Shown piece after piece: positions 33,640 through 45,540 of a DNA stretch of 64,000 bases (its first letter is position 1; each line of letters starts with the position of its first letter). The notes under the pieces were generated by a model, which did not search any database, was not told the DNA's origin, and saw only the letters and a list, made by a program, of their open reading frames with translations. The position numbers were made by a program, and so were the translations under genes. The stretch lies in contig NC_089767.1 in the NCBI RefSeq assembly GCF_040412425.1, positions 2,001,969-2,065,968 of the forward strand, given 5' to 3'. This DNA is from Macrobrachium rosenbergii. Taxonomy: Eukaryota; Arthropoda; Malacostraca; Decapoda; Palaemonidae.

Positions 33640-34715
33640 TTAGGAAAGTTTTTTGGGCTCATTTACCTTTTTTATGCTCATTTAACTTTTTTTTTTTTGC
33701 TCATAAACTCCTTTTTTATTTGTCTATTTACCTAATTTTTTCTTTGTTCATTTATCTCATGATTTTTTCATTTACTCATTTACATAACTAGTTTTTTTCT
33801 TTGTTCATTTAATTCATTTTTTCTCTTCCTCGTTAAATTAATTTTATTTTTTATTTTCATTATCTTTTATTTGCTAATTCAGGTTATTTTTCTTTTTTCT
33901 CTTTTGCTCATTCAACTCATTTTTTTTCTTTTGCTCATTCAATTAATTTTTCTTTTTTTCTTTTGCTCATTCAACTCATTTTTATTCTTTTTTCTTATGC
34001 TCATTTACCTCATTTTTCTTTTTTTCTCTTGCTCATTCAACTCATTTTTATTTTTCTTCTCATTTAGCACATTTTTTGTTCATTTAACTTTTTTTCTCTT
34101 GTTCATTTAACTCGATTTCCATTTTTTCGTTCATTTAACTAATTTCCTTTTTTTATTTTGTTCATTTAACTCATTTCCATTTTTTTCTTTTCATTTAACT
34201 TATTTCCATTTTTTGTTCATTTAACTCATTTCCAATTTTTTTATTATGCTCATTTATCTCATTTCCATTTTTTTATTTTCTTCATTTAACTCACTTCCAC
34301 TTCTTCTTTTGTTCATATAACTCATTTCCATTTTGTTTGTACATTTAACTTAATTCCTTTTTTTTTGTTCATTCAACTCATTTCCATTTTTTGTTCACTT
34401 AACTCATTTCCATTTTTCATTTTGTTCATTTAACTCATTTCCATTTTTTCTTTTTTCATGTAACGCATTTACATTTTTTTACTTTTGTTTATTTAACTCT
34501 TTTCCATTTTTCTTTTGCTCATTTAACTCATTTCCATTTTTTCTTTTCATTTATCTCATTTCCATTTTTCTTTTCATTTCCATTCTTTTTTCTTTTCATT
34601 TAACTCATTTCCATTTTTGGTTTGCTCATTTAACTCATTTTTATATTTTTTTTCTTATTTTTATTTAACTCCATTTATTTTTCTTTTGCTCATGTAACTC
34701 ATTTTGTATATTTTT
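33640..34715. repeat. pyrimidine-rich about 30-bp minisatellite
   Basis: Dozens of degenerate units of the form TTCATTTAACTCATTTCCAT plus TTTTTCTTTTG. The plus strand is overwhelmingly C/T rich and runs straight into the splice acceptor of the exon at 34727, so it acts as a very long polypyrimidine tract. Open frames rich in Leu and Phe are spurious. Confidence 0.9.
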
Positions 34716-34726
34716 TCTGCCCACAG
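34711..34726 (+). promoter_or_regulatory. splice acceptor
   Basis: TTTTTTCTGCCCACAG, a near-consensus 3' splice site with pyrimidine run and AG at 34725-34726. Confidence 0.7.
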
Positions 34727-34886
34727 AGTAAGATGACCCTGATGCTGCTAATGCACATCCTTCTAGTGGGCGGAGCGTCTTTGACCCAGGCCACGCCCAC
34801 GCCCACCACCAGACCGACTCCACCAGCAGCTGCAGAGGCACAAAGGCCAAACGTAGTAGGCCTACCCCATGGAGAACACCAACTAG
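34727..34886 (+). CDS. putative first coding exon of a secreted or membrane protein
   Basis: The exon is bounded by an acceptor ending CCACAG and a donor CTAG|GTGAGA. The start ATG at 34733 has an A at -3 (AAGATGA). It encodes 51 complete codons plus one base (phase 1), so the exon continues elsewhere. Residues 1-20 form a classical signal peptide (hydrophobic MLLMHILLVGG core, likely cleavage after a small residue near SLTQA). A Thr/Pro-rich segment ATPTPTTRPTPPAAAEAQ follows, plausibly O-glycosylated, then NVVGLPHGEHQL. GC content and codon use differ sharply from the flanking T-rich DNA. The family is not recognised. Only six bases of 5' UTR lie in this exon, so an upstream non-coding exon is implied. 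Read without splicing it would stop four codons later (GEI then stop). Confidence 0.65.
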
Positions 34887-34892
34887 GTGAGA
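34887..34892 (+). promoter_or_regulatory. splice donor
   Basis: AG|GTGAGA at the exon end, close to the GTRAGT consensus. Confidence 0.65.
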
Positions 34893-34894
34893 TT

Positions 34895-35510
34895 TAAATG
34901 TTGTTTTCCCTTTCTTTTCTCTCATTTTAAATTGTGCTGTTTTCCTCTATTGTCTTTCATTTTTTATTGTGTTGTTTTCATTTCCTTTCTCTCATTTTTA
35001 ATTGTGTCGTATTCCTTTCTTTTCTCTCATTTTTAATTGTGTTGTTTTCCTTTCTTTTCTCTCATTTTAATTGTGTTGTTTTCTTTTTCTCTCGCTTTAA
35101 ACTGTGTTGTTTTCCTTTCTTTTCTCTCACTTTTAATTGTGTTGTTTTCCTTTCTTTTCTCTCATTTTAATTATATTGTTTTCCTTTCTCTTTTCTCATT
35201 TTTAATTATGTTGTTTTCCTTTCTCTCATGTTTGTGTTTTCTTTTTTCTCTCGCTTTAAACTGTGTTGTTTTCCTTTCTTTTCTCTCATTTTTAATTGTG
35301 TTTTCCTTTCTTTTCTCTCATTTTTAATTATATTGTTTTCCTTTCTCTTTTCTCATTTTTAATGGCGTTGATTTCCTTTCTCTTTTCTCATTTTTAATTA
35401 TGTTGTTCTTTCTGTTCTCTCACTATTAATTATGTTGTTTTTCTTTCTCTTTTCTCAGTTTTAGTTGTGTTGTTTTCCTTTCTTTTTTTCTCACTTTTTC
35501 CTTTGTATTC
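34895..35510. repeat. second pyrimidine-rich about 33-bp minisatellite
   Basis: Units of TTTTAATTGTGTTGTTTTCC plus TTTCTTTTCTCTCA repeat about 18 times with decay. It starts immediately downstream of the exon donor and differs from the upstream array in unit sequence. Confidence 0.9.
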
Positions 35511-35606
35511 TTTGCAAGTTTCTGTTTATGCTGTTCTTATCATCAACCTTCTTCCATTAGTTTGTTAGTATTGGCCTCTTGAGTTGTTCTGCTACACGGC
35601 ACTCAG

Positions 35607-35610
<4 letters not shown>

Positions 35611-35661
<51 letters not shown>

Positions 35662-35706
35662 ATTCTGTAATGTACATTTCAAGTTTTTTCAGGTTTTGTG
35701 TTATGC

Positions 35707-35781
<75 letters not shown>

Positions 35782-35840
35782 CTCGTCATTTAATTCTGTA
35801 TTGTACATTTCAAGTTTTTTCACGTTTTGTGTAATGCGCA

Positions 35841-35895
<55 letters not shown>
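35611..35895. repeat. three (TC)n arrays with duplicated 56-bp anchor
   Basis: TC runs at 35611-35656, 35710-35778 and 35843-35895. The anchors at 35657-35709 and 35787-35842 share CATTTAATTCTGTA then TGTACATTTCAAGTTTTTTC then GTTTTGTG and ATGCGCAT, so anchor plus microsatellite was duplicated as a unit. Confidence 0.9.
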
Positions 35896-35897
<2 letters not shown>

Positions 35898-35993
35898 AAT
35901 CATAAACATTTAAGTTCAGTATAGTTTTCTATGTACATTTTTTGAAATCAGTTTATTTAGGAAAGTCTAATTAAGATTTTCTGAATGCAAATC

Positions 35994-36240
<247 letters not shown>

Positions 36241-36478
36241 ATCTCTCGTTAAAGATAGGCCTATGATTGTGTCATATTTATAAAAACATTCTAAAGATTA
36301 TCAATGCAAATTTATATATATATTATATATATTTGTGTGTATACATATATACATATATTTGACTTCAATCTCTCGTTAAATATAGACCTATGTTTGTGTC
36401 ATGTTTAAATAATCTGGTTAAAGAATTCCATCACAAGTTTCTTTATATTTTTTACCCCAGAACATAGTTTATGTTTTT

Positions 36479-36770
36479 GAATTGAATTGAGTATAGAATT
36501 TAGGCCAAAGGCCAAGCACTGGGACCTATGAGGTCATTCAGAGATGAAAGGGAAATTGGCAGTAAAAAGGAAAACCTCGCAGTTGCACTATGAATCAATT
36601 GCTAGGAGAGGGTGGAAAGTAAGATGGAAGAAAGAGAATATGAAAGGAGGTACAGTAAAAGGAAAGAAAGGGGTTGCAGTTAGGGTCCGAAGGGATGCTG
36701 CAAAGAACCTTAAGTAATCCTTACAGTGCACCGCATGAGGTGCACTGACGGCTCAGCCCCCCTGTGGGGA
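36479..36770 (-). mobile_element. D1 repeat
   Basis: TGAATTGAGTATAGAATTTA edge, AGGCCAAAGGCCAAGCACTG, to CAGCCCCCCTGTGGGG. It is full length but for a small gap in the AAAAGGTTTGAAAGGTGTAA segment. Confidence 0.9.
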
Positions 36771-37044
36771 CCTGTGTTTTTGTTGTTACCGTAAAAAAAA
36801 AAAAAAAGGACCGGAACTATGTTGTTTTGGTGTTAGCGTAAAAAAGGACCGGAAATCTATTTGTGTCCGTAAGCGTTAGAAAAACAATATGAATAGGCCT
36901 AATCCCAAAGAATAATAGGAGCCTCCAGTATAGTGAGCGACTGGAGGCGAGTCGCATTTATCTCAGCCAAAGTTGTTCGTTGCTGTAGAGGTAAGATAAT
37001 TGTAATCTCGCTTCGTGGGTTGTTCGTCTGTATAGATTACTAGC

Positions 37045-37091
37045 TGACTAACCAGACGCTGCCCGGGGTAACTCTGAATGACAAAATATCT

Positions 37092-37162
<71 letters not shown>

Positions 37163-37470
37163 CCCTTCCCAACCCCCTTTGGTGCCAGTGATGTCTTACC
37201 CCCACAGTATTCTTTTCCAGATAGTAAGTCATTTGTTTACCAAAATTAGATATGATAAATTCATAAAGTCTAGTTAGTTACTAAGTCTACGGGCAGAACT
37301 AGCCCCGTTCGGGAAACCAAGCCCTTCCCTTGGTGATATCGTACCGCCACAGTGCTGCTTTCTAGATAGCAAGTCATATATGTATACCAAGTTTGGTTGA
37401 AATTGCTCAGTGCATTTCAAAGTTATGCTGGCACATACACACATACTGTACATACATACAACCATTTTTA
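37045..37470 (+). repeat. unclassified interspersed repeat with (CT)n insert
   Basis: ACTAGCTGACTAACCAGACG followed by CTGCCCGGGG resembles a start common to widespread arthropod repeats. The (CT)n run at 37096-37159 follows. Two diverged blocks then recur: TTCTTTTCCAGATAGTAAGTC (37212) and GCTTTCTAGATAGCAAGTCA (37354). The end TATACCAAGTTTGGTTGAAA and GCTCAGTGCATTTCAAAGTT is also of a widespread repeat type. The family cannot be named from memory with confidence. Confidence 0.5.
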
Positions 37471-37630
37471 TATATTATATACAGATTCAGGAACTTATAC
37501 AATTGTCAATACATATAGCTCATATAAAAGGGTCTAATTTTTAGTTATAGTATTATCTTCAGCACTTTGTTTTATTGTCCTTAGAAACTGAGAAAATTAT
37601 ATGAGCACTTCCAGTATATATATGTATATG

Positions 37631-37631
<1 letters not shown>

Positions 37632-37684
<53 letters not shown>
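37632..37684. repeat. (AT)n microsatellite
   Basis: About 25 AT units. Confidence 0.95.
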
Positions 37685-37688
<4 letters not shown>

Positions 37689-37794
37689 TTGTAGACAAAG
37701 GTCAAAGGAGAATGCAGTACATGTTACATTAGTAAATAAATTATAAATATTAAAACATAAAAAATAAAAAATATATTATAATTTTTTTATAAAA

Positions 37795-38042
37795 ATATAA
37801 AGTGACCTAAAACTCACAAGGACAGAATATAAAAGATCTTAGATTGATGAGGAAGGGCAACATGTTTAAACACAGATGTATTCAGTTTGTCTGTATTTAA
37901 GTATGTTGTTTGTTTTAACTCTTTTGTTTCTCAGTACATCTGTGTTTAAACATATTGTCCTTCCAAATCAATCTAAGATCTGTTATACTCTGTCCTTGTG
38001 GGTTTTAGTTCACTTTGTATTTTTATTAAAAAATTAAGTTTT
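37795..38042. repeat. inverted repeat, about 95-bp arms
   Basis: The left arm contains CTAAAACTCACAAGGACAGA, TCTTAGATTGATGAGGAAGG and ATGTTTAAACACAGATGTA. The right arm contains the reverse complements TACATCTGTGTTTAAACAT, CCTTCCAAATCAATCTAAGA and CTGTCCTTGTGGGTTTTAG. The spacer is about 55 bp. It precedes the hammerhead-like motif by about 60 bp. Confidence 0.85.
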
Positions 38043-38093
38043 CCCTTTTTTATGATTTAATATTTATATATGCATTGCACTTTATTATTGTAG

Positions 38094-38150
38094 ATATCCC
38101 TGAAGATGTGATTGAGAATCACGAAACGTTGGAATGAATGGTTTATGACA
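38094..38150 (+). ncRNA. hammerhead-ribozyme-like core (candidate Penelope-type)
   Basis: CTGAAGA (38100-38106), a stem II of GTGATT/AATCAC closed by GAG (38108-38122) and GAAA (38123-38126) match the conserved CUGANGA, stem II, GAAA core of hammerhead ribozymes. Minimal hammerheads of this kind are known from Penelope-like retroelements. I could not pair convincing stems I and III, so activity is unproven. Confidence 0.45.
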
Positions 38151-38152
38151 TG

Positions 38153-38268
<116 letters not shown>

Positions 38269-38675
38269 AATTTATATCACAGGAACAAAAACGTGTCATA
38301 AAATGCAAAGGAAGTATGTATATGGCCATGAAGAAAGTGAAACAAAGCAGTGCAAGATATACCTATTTGACTTGAAGGCATCTTCCAGCAAACTACACAC
38401 AGTCGAACAAAATATTACACATAAGACTCTGTCTTACCAACAACAACTAAGATTGAGGTTCATATAACCATTTAATACATATACAAAGGTCATTACACAT
38501 GGATTATCTCTTTCAGGAGTGGAACAGCTGACTAGGATTAACCCAGGTACTTGTATCGAACAGGTTGAGTCATAGGACACTGACCAGGATTCCCAAAGTC
38601 CTTTAGTTTAAATCTCTTTCGAACATCTCGTGCAGAAAGGGACCTAAATCGACAGTATATCCCTTTGTGAGTTGT

Positions 38676-38965
38676 ACTGGAAGCGGGATATAAAATTTAG
38701 GCCGAAGGCCAAGCGCTGGGACCTGTGATGAGGTCATTTAGCGCTGAAAGGGAAATTGAGAGTAAAGAAGGTTTAAAAGGTGTAACGGGAGGAAGCCCTC
38801 GCAGTTGCACTATGAAGCAACTGTTAGGAGGGATGGAAAGTAAGGTGGAAGAAAGAGAATATGAACGGAGGTACAGTAAAAGGAATGAAAGGGGTTGCAA
38901 AGAACCTTAACTAGTGCCTACAGTGCATCGCATGAGGTGCATTAATGGCATTAACCCCACAGGAG
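38676..38965 (-). mobile_element. D1 repeat
   Basis: TATAAAATTTAGGCCGAAGG to ATGGCATTAACCCCACAGG. The segment around GCTAGGGGCCGAAGGGACGC is deleted. Confidence 0.85.
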
Positions 38966-39615
38966 GTGTTTATTACATTAAAGCAGATTCAAGATTCCTG
39001 GTTTAATTGTGTTTACATCTTGTTATTACACTGTTATGGAATCAATCAGTCCTATGTGATTTTCACTTAAAGGCATAAAATGAGCATTATTTATCGGCTC
39101 ATTTTAACTGAATATTTCTGTTCGCTTGTTCCGACGTTTAATTCCATACTTGGCTGGCCACAATCACAGTCCATAAATGGGATAACAATCCCTTTACAGT
39201 ATCAAAAAGGTGATGTGGAGTGTCACTGAATTTTTCAGATGAAAAAAGGGAAGGTTCTATAGACAAAGCAATTGGCTTAGTTTAAATAGGAAAAGATGAA
39301 CCAATATCCTAAAGCACACAAAATTTCTCCGCTCACATTTTTAACTGGAAAATTCATCGTAGTCTTTGTATTTTCCCCTTTTTTCCTGTGTGTGTGTGTG
39401 TTGTGTGTGTTTGCGCGCACGCATGTGTATGAATCTATCTTGGGTGCCTAACATATGAAAAACTTGTGAGAAAGACTGTGATGATGCTTTAGAGTACAAA
39501 TGAGTTAATCCAATAATTAAGACTAAGTGTAGCAGAGTGAAAAGTTGCACTGTTTAATGTTAAGCAGCATAAAGAACAAGAGTGAAAGAGTGATTTTTTT
39601 TAGCCTGTTTGGGAT
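38966..39615. other. gene-free DNA
   Basis: No supported gene. A short GT run lies near 39385-39410. Confidence 0.45.
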
Positions 39616-39799
39616 TTGAGAATGAGGAAGGGTGATTTTGCTAGGTGACTTGAACGCAATTTTAGGCAACAGATAAAGAAGTTATTTAGGCGTTAGTTAT
39701 GGACTTTCTGGAAGTAATGGGTCTTGAGGAAATGTGTTCGGGAAGAGTCTGATTATCAGGATTATGTGATTCCTTAAAATTAATAATTTCATTGTTCTT

Positions 39800-40104
39800 G
39801 AATTGAATATAGAATTTTGGCCAAAGGCCAAACGCTGGGACCTACGAGGTCGTTCAGCGCTGAAATGGAAATTGACAGTAAAAGGTTTGAAAGGTTTAAC
39901 AGGAGGAAAATCTCAAAGCAGTTGCACTGTGAATCAATTGTTAGGAGAGGGTGGAGAGTTAGATGGAACAGAATATAAAAGGATGTACAGTAAAAGGAAC
40001 GAAAGGGGTTGCAGCTAGGGGCCGAAGGCACGCTGCAAAGAACCTTAAGTAATGCCTACATTGCACCACATGAGGTGCACTGGCGGCACTGCCCCACTAC
40101 GGGG
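39800..40104 (-). mobile_element. D1 repeat nested in LINE-C
   Basis: ATTGAATATAGAATTTTGGC to CACTGCCCCACTACGGGG. It interrupts the LINE-C endonuclease trace and is therefore younger than LINE-C. Confidence 0.9.
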
Positions 40105-40499
40105 TCTTCAGTATTCTTGTGAGAGAAAATATTGTCGAGGGAAAATGTGTTAGCAGAGAATAAGTGTAAGAGAAGAGAGTTGGCATCTGTCTCATCATTA
40201 TCTAGCTGAATAGAAGGTGAAACTAGATAGATATTTTAGTCGTCGGAGAAGGGTTGAAAATATGGCCTTAAATGTAATGAAGTCAAGAAAATTTATAAAT
40301 ATTCAAAAGGAGAACTGGAAAATGGACTATGCTTATAGGAACTGAAGTGGATGAAGAGCAAAATTCAAGAAATAGGTCAAACAATCATTATGGAAAGTTT
40401 CTGGGAATAGGGGGAAAGGAAGAAAGAATAAAAGCAACAATTGTTCGGCTTCTGAACTTGGAGAGTTAGTGGAGGAAAAAGGGAGATGTAATTTGGGCC

Positions 40500-42110
40500 G
40501 TTAATACATTGAAGAATTAAAGGGCTCCATGAGTTGATAGAATTTGAAGATGCTGTGGAATAGTGGTAAAAGTGTGACTGAGCAGTTTTTCGTGTTGTGC
40601 AAAGTGTTTCTGGATGAGGAAAATATTTGATTAAATGAGAATCATTTTTACTGAATAAAGGTAATGGTGATGAAAGCAGCTAAACAAGCTACAGGGACAC
40701 AGCACTAATTAGTATACCAGGAAAAAGCAGGGTGGTTTTAGATAGATAAGAGGGTGTGAGGACCAAGTGTTCATCAGGAAAGCCATGAGAGGAGTTGGAA
40801 AGTTTTAGGGAAACTTTATGTATGACACATGTCAACCCATATGATACGTGAAATGTAAGCGATAAGGATGCAAAGGAGACTGAATGGGGTAGAACATAAT
40901 TTGTTGGGAGGGATTAAAGTTCTTTATGATGAGAGCAAATTATATTTTGGTGCACTTAGAAGAGAGTGTCTGGTCTTGTGTTGGAGTGGGTCAGCTTATG
41001 ATGAGAGCATATTATATTTTACTACACTCAGAAGAGAGTGTCTGGTTTGGTGTTGAAGTAGGTCGGCTTATGATGAGAGCATATTATATTTTAGTACACT
41101 TAGAAGAGAGTGTCTGGTTTGGTGTTGAAGTGGGTCGGCTTATGATGAAAGCAAATTGTATTTTAGTACACTTAGAAGAGAGTGTCTGGTTTGGTGTTGA
41201 AGTGGGTCGGCTTATGATGACAGCAAATTATGTTTTAGTACATTTAGAAGAAAGTGCCTAGTTTGGTGTTGGAGTAGGTCGGCAACAGGGATGTGTTATG
41301 CCTCCACTGCTGTTCAGCATCATTATGATTTGGGTGACAAGAGAAGTCAGTGAATGGAGAGGTAATGCATATGCAAAGTTGTGGGGATAGTGAAGAGAAA
41401 CAGCAGAGACTAGCATAAAGAGCTTAATGCCACTTATAAGAAGAGGAAGTTGATTGTAAATATGAGCAAGCATAAGGATATGCAGGCAAATGGAAATCAG
41501 GAAGATATAGCAGTGAATGTTAATATGATGGTAGACAATGGAAGTAGTAGATTTTTACAGATAACGGACATTAAATGTGACCAATACCAGTAAGATGAAA
41601 GAAAAGGTCAGTCACAGAATAAGTGAAACAGAAGCTAGCAGAGTGCAAACTTAAGATTTGGAAGAAGGTAAGAGTTGTCTACAGAAGCCTAATTTGGATT
41701 GTATTGAGAATTATAGATTCAACTCTCACTTATGGAAGTGAAGTTTGCATGATAGGCATAAAATTTGAAGTTATTAAGCTGTTTGCGTAGTATATATGCA
41801 AACAGGATTAATATGGCGTAAAATAAGGAGATATCAAAACAGAAATGTTGAAAAGGTAAGCAAAATGAACAGATGTATCAGAGTGTTTTGAGATGGCTTG
41901 GTCATAGCGAGGGAATGGAAGACGGCTGATAAAATGAATGTTCTGAGGTAAAAGGAGAGGAAGAACTAGAAAAGTGCTGGATAGATGGTTTGGAAGAGAT
42001 ATAGGAATGAAGGTACACAATATCCAAGAAGTATGTATGGGAGAGGCAAATAGTGTGCTCTGTGAATAAGAGGGTTTAGACACACTGTTTTATCAACTGT
42101 CTAGGTACAC
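40500..42110 (+). pseudogene. LINE-C reverse transcriptase relic
   Basis: Recognisable pieces in order across frames: GGFR-like with RGCEDQVFI (about 40730-40770), NLLGGIKVLYDESK (about 40897), a 72-bp tandem block (40920-41275), RQQGCVMPPLLFSIIM (about 41280), VTREVSEWRG, LTYGSEVCM (about 41725) and a C-terminal stretch near 41890-42050 with GRTRKVLDRWFGRDIG-like peptide. Dozens of stops and shifts make it dead. The catalytic aspartate box was not located. Confidence 0.65.
40918..41280 (+). repeat. 72-bp tandem repeat, five units, in frame within RT
   Basis: Units begin GGCTTATGATGAGAGCA and contain TTAGTACACTTAGAAGAGAG and TGTCTGGTTTGGTGTTGAAG. The period is exactly 24 codons, so one frame stays open for 111 codons (LMMRANYILVHLEESVWFGV repeated with substitutions). 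The sequence corresponds to the RT segment just upstream of the RQGC motif. Confidence 0.9.
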
Positions 42111-42152
42111 GGAGTGTGAGAAATCTTCTGCATAAAGTTTCATCTTAGAGCA

Positions 42153-42321
<169 letters not shown>

Positions 42322-42325
<4 letters not shown>

Positions 42326-42430
42326 AAATGAATACATGGGCATTGTTTCACAGAAATAAATTTGACTCACACACATTATACCGAACCCCGGTCTTTCGAG
42401 TGAGAGTCCAGGGCATTACCAATTCAGGCA
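42322..42430 (-). mobile_element. tRNA-derived SINE, AAATTTATTTCTG body type
   Basis: On the minus strand TGGTAATGCCC (A box, 42421-42411) and GGGTTCGGTAT (B box, 42389-42379), then TCAAATTTATTTCTGTGAAA and an AT array. Same architecture and core as the copy at 21246-21360. Confidence 0.7.
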
Positions 42431-42447
42431 CATACACAAACACAAAC

Positions 42448-43574
<1,127 letters not shown>

Positions 43575-43924
43575 TTTAGTTTTGGTTTTCTGTACAAGAA
43601 AACTATTGCGCCGGCATTGTCTGTCCGCCCTCAGATCTTAAAAACTACTGAGGCTAGAGGGCTGCAAATTGCTATGTTGATCATTCACCCTCCAATCATC
43701 AAACATACCAAATTGCAGCCCTCTAGCCTCAGTAGTTTTTATTTTATTTAGGTTAAAGTTAGCCATGCCCGTGCGTCTGGCAACGCTATAGGTGCCAACA
43801 ACACAGGAGACCACCGGGCCGCGGCTGAAAGTTTCATGGGCCGCGGCTGAGAGTTTCATACAGCATTATACGCTGCACAGAAAACTCGATTGCGCCGAAG
43901 AAAATTCGGCCCATATTTTACTTG
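43575..43924 (+). repeat. P repeat copy 5, lacking stem H2
   Basis: TTAGTTTTGGTTTTCTGTAC start, long hairpin at about 43640-43740, then a local duplication of GGGCCGCGGCTGA (43815-43827 and 43837-43850) where the CCACCGAAAG stem should be. The end is TGCGCCGAAGAAAATTCGGC. Confidence 0.85.
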
Positions 43925-43968
43925 TTTCTTAATCATTTTCAGATGATTGTGGTACTCGTTTTGTAATT

Positions 43969-43970
<2 letters not shown>

Positions 43971-44011
<41 letters not shown>
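43971..44011. repeat. (CT)n microsatellite
   Basis: About 20 CT units. Confidence 0.95.
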
Positions 44012-44014
<3 letters not shown>

Positions 44015-44235
44015 CCTTGTGGTGAATCTGAACTTTTTAAACTTTGTATGTTTAGATTTCAGCTGAGCGTTGCGGCCCCCGGTTTGTGTATATATGGGTG
44101 CGCTTGTGTGGAGACTTTTTCATGATGTGTTTGTAATTTTAACTATTTGTATAAAATTATTTCCGTTGTTTGCTGTACTTTAATTTTTTATAAATCTATG
44201 CGCTGTTGTAGGTTGGATGTGTTTCTTCTTTGCAG

Positions 44236-44596
44236 CACTAAAATGCTGTAAATGTATTGCTGTCGAACTTCTCAGTTCCAGAGGTCCTTTATTCCTCGCA
44301 CCGTTGGACTGTGGAACAGCTTCCCTTCAGAGGATGTCGTGCAGTTGGAACTTCTTCAGAAGTTCAAGCGAAATTGCAATGCATTGCATGCTATTCTTCT
44401 TGCATTTTGATACATTTTTACCTGTTTATTAATTTATCTTTTTTTTTTTTATTTTTAATGAATAAGATCTCTTCTTTCTGTATTTCCCTTAACCTTCTCT
44501 TCCTTCCTAATGAACACCATAATATTCTTTGGAAGCTTAAATTTCAAGTCAATGGCCCCTTTGGTGGGCTTGTTCCATATGAATAGGGTTCATTTT

Positions 44597-44641
<45 letters not shown>
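44236..44641 (+). mobile_element. LINE-B 3'-end fragment with (AAT)n tail
   Basis: CTGTCGAACTTCTCAGTTCC, GGTCCTTTATTCCTCGCACC, GTTGGACTGTGGAACAGCTT, then 3' UTR block GGAAGCTTAAATTTCAAGTC, TTGTTCCATATGAATAGGG and about 14 AAT units. Another LINE end is fused directly after the tail. Confidence 0.9.
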
Positions 44642-44642
<1 letters not shown>

Positions 44643-45028
44643 TCAAGGAGAAAGTATCACTCACTGAAATCGCTAAACCATGGTACACCAGAGTAGATGA
44701 GAAAGAAAGAAAAAATTGATAGGTATCAAGACCTGAAAATCGAAATAAGAAGGATATGGAATATGCAGTGGAAATTGTGCCCATAACCATAAGAACACTA
44801 GGCACGATCCCAAGATCCCAGAGAAGGAATCTGGAAAAACTAGATGCTGAAGTAGCTCCAGGACTCATGCAGAAAAGTGTGCTACTAGAAACAGCGCACA
44901 TAGTGAGAAAAGTGATGGACTCCTAAGGAGGCAGGATGCAACCCGGAACCCCACATTACAAAAACCACCCAGTCGAATAGGATGACTGTGATAGACCAAA
45001 AAATAAATATAATATAATAATAATAATA
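44642..45028 (+). mobile_element. LINE-D 3'-end fragment with (AAT)n tail
   Basis: Translation in shifting frames gives SLTEIAKPWYTRVDEKERKN, then YQDLKIEIRRIWNMQWK and LLETAHIVRKVMDS. These match the conserved C-terminal tail (EKYQDL..EI.RLW and LLGTARI.RKVLD type) found after the RT in some animal LINEs. A 3' UTR of about 90 bp ends in AATAATAATAAT near 45028. It is inserted next to the LINE-B tail. Confidence 0.6.
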
Positions 45029-45129
45029 TGTAGTATTGGAAGGTGACAACAGCATCAGATGCATTCAATTTATATATAGAGTTTTCTCTATCTTTATGAT
45101 AATTGTTATCAGAAAGAAAGAGAAAACCC

Positions 45130-45136
<7 letters not shown>

Positions 45137-45206
<70 letters not shown>

Positions 45207-45540
45207 GTAATAATAATAAATGTACATATATTTCGGTTCCCATCTCACGCGATGAGAAAAAATACTATATATCAAGTTTCAAAACAGGACAACTTGAGAA
45301 TAATAATAATATACAGGAATTTCATGGCCAATCTCACGCGATGAAGAAAACCACAACCAACTTTCTAAAAATAAAACCGCTCAATCTGAGACCAACAATA
45401 ACATTTTCCGGCACTTGGTCTTCAAAACCTACAATTCATAATCAATCAACAACAACAGTAATAATAATAATAATAATGTACAGGAATTTCAAGGCCAACC
45501 TCACGCGATTAGGCAAGCACACCCAACTTTCTTAAAAAGA
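45137..45540. repeat. (AAT)n array and three anchor copies
   Basis: About 22 AAT units at 45138-45205. Three diverged copies of a 35-40-bp anchor then follow, each joined to a short AAT run: near 45220 (TGTACATATATTTCGGTTCC plus CATCTCACGCGATGA), 45312 (ACAGGAATTTCATGGCCAAT plus CTCACGCGATGAAG) and 45478 (ACAGGAATTTCAAGGCCAAC plus CTCACGCGATTAGG). Confidence 0.8.

Larger units (their letters stand above)
39620..42115 (+). mobile_element. LINE-C, old and strongly decayed non-LTR retrotransposon
   Basis: An endonuclease trace (VILLGDLNAILGN-like peptide near 39640) and RT traces from 40500 to 42110 lie in one orientation, split by a D1 repeat at 39800-40104. No long open frame survives. The RT motifs resemble LINEs with the GFR..RGC.DQ, RQGCVM.PLLF and LTYGSE signatures. 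Its clade is not resolved. Confidence 0.65.

Noticed and set aside
34665..34925. 86-codon minus-strand ORF over the exon
   Set aside because: The plus strand has the acceptor, start context, signal peptide and donor; the minus frame is its antisense.
33871..35327. Leu/Phe-rich frames resembling membrane proteins
   Set aside because: They are translations of T-rich minisatellite units.
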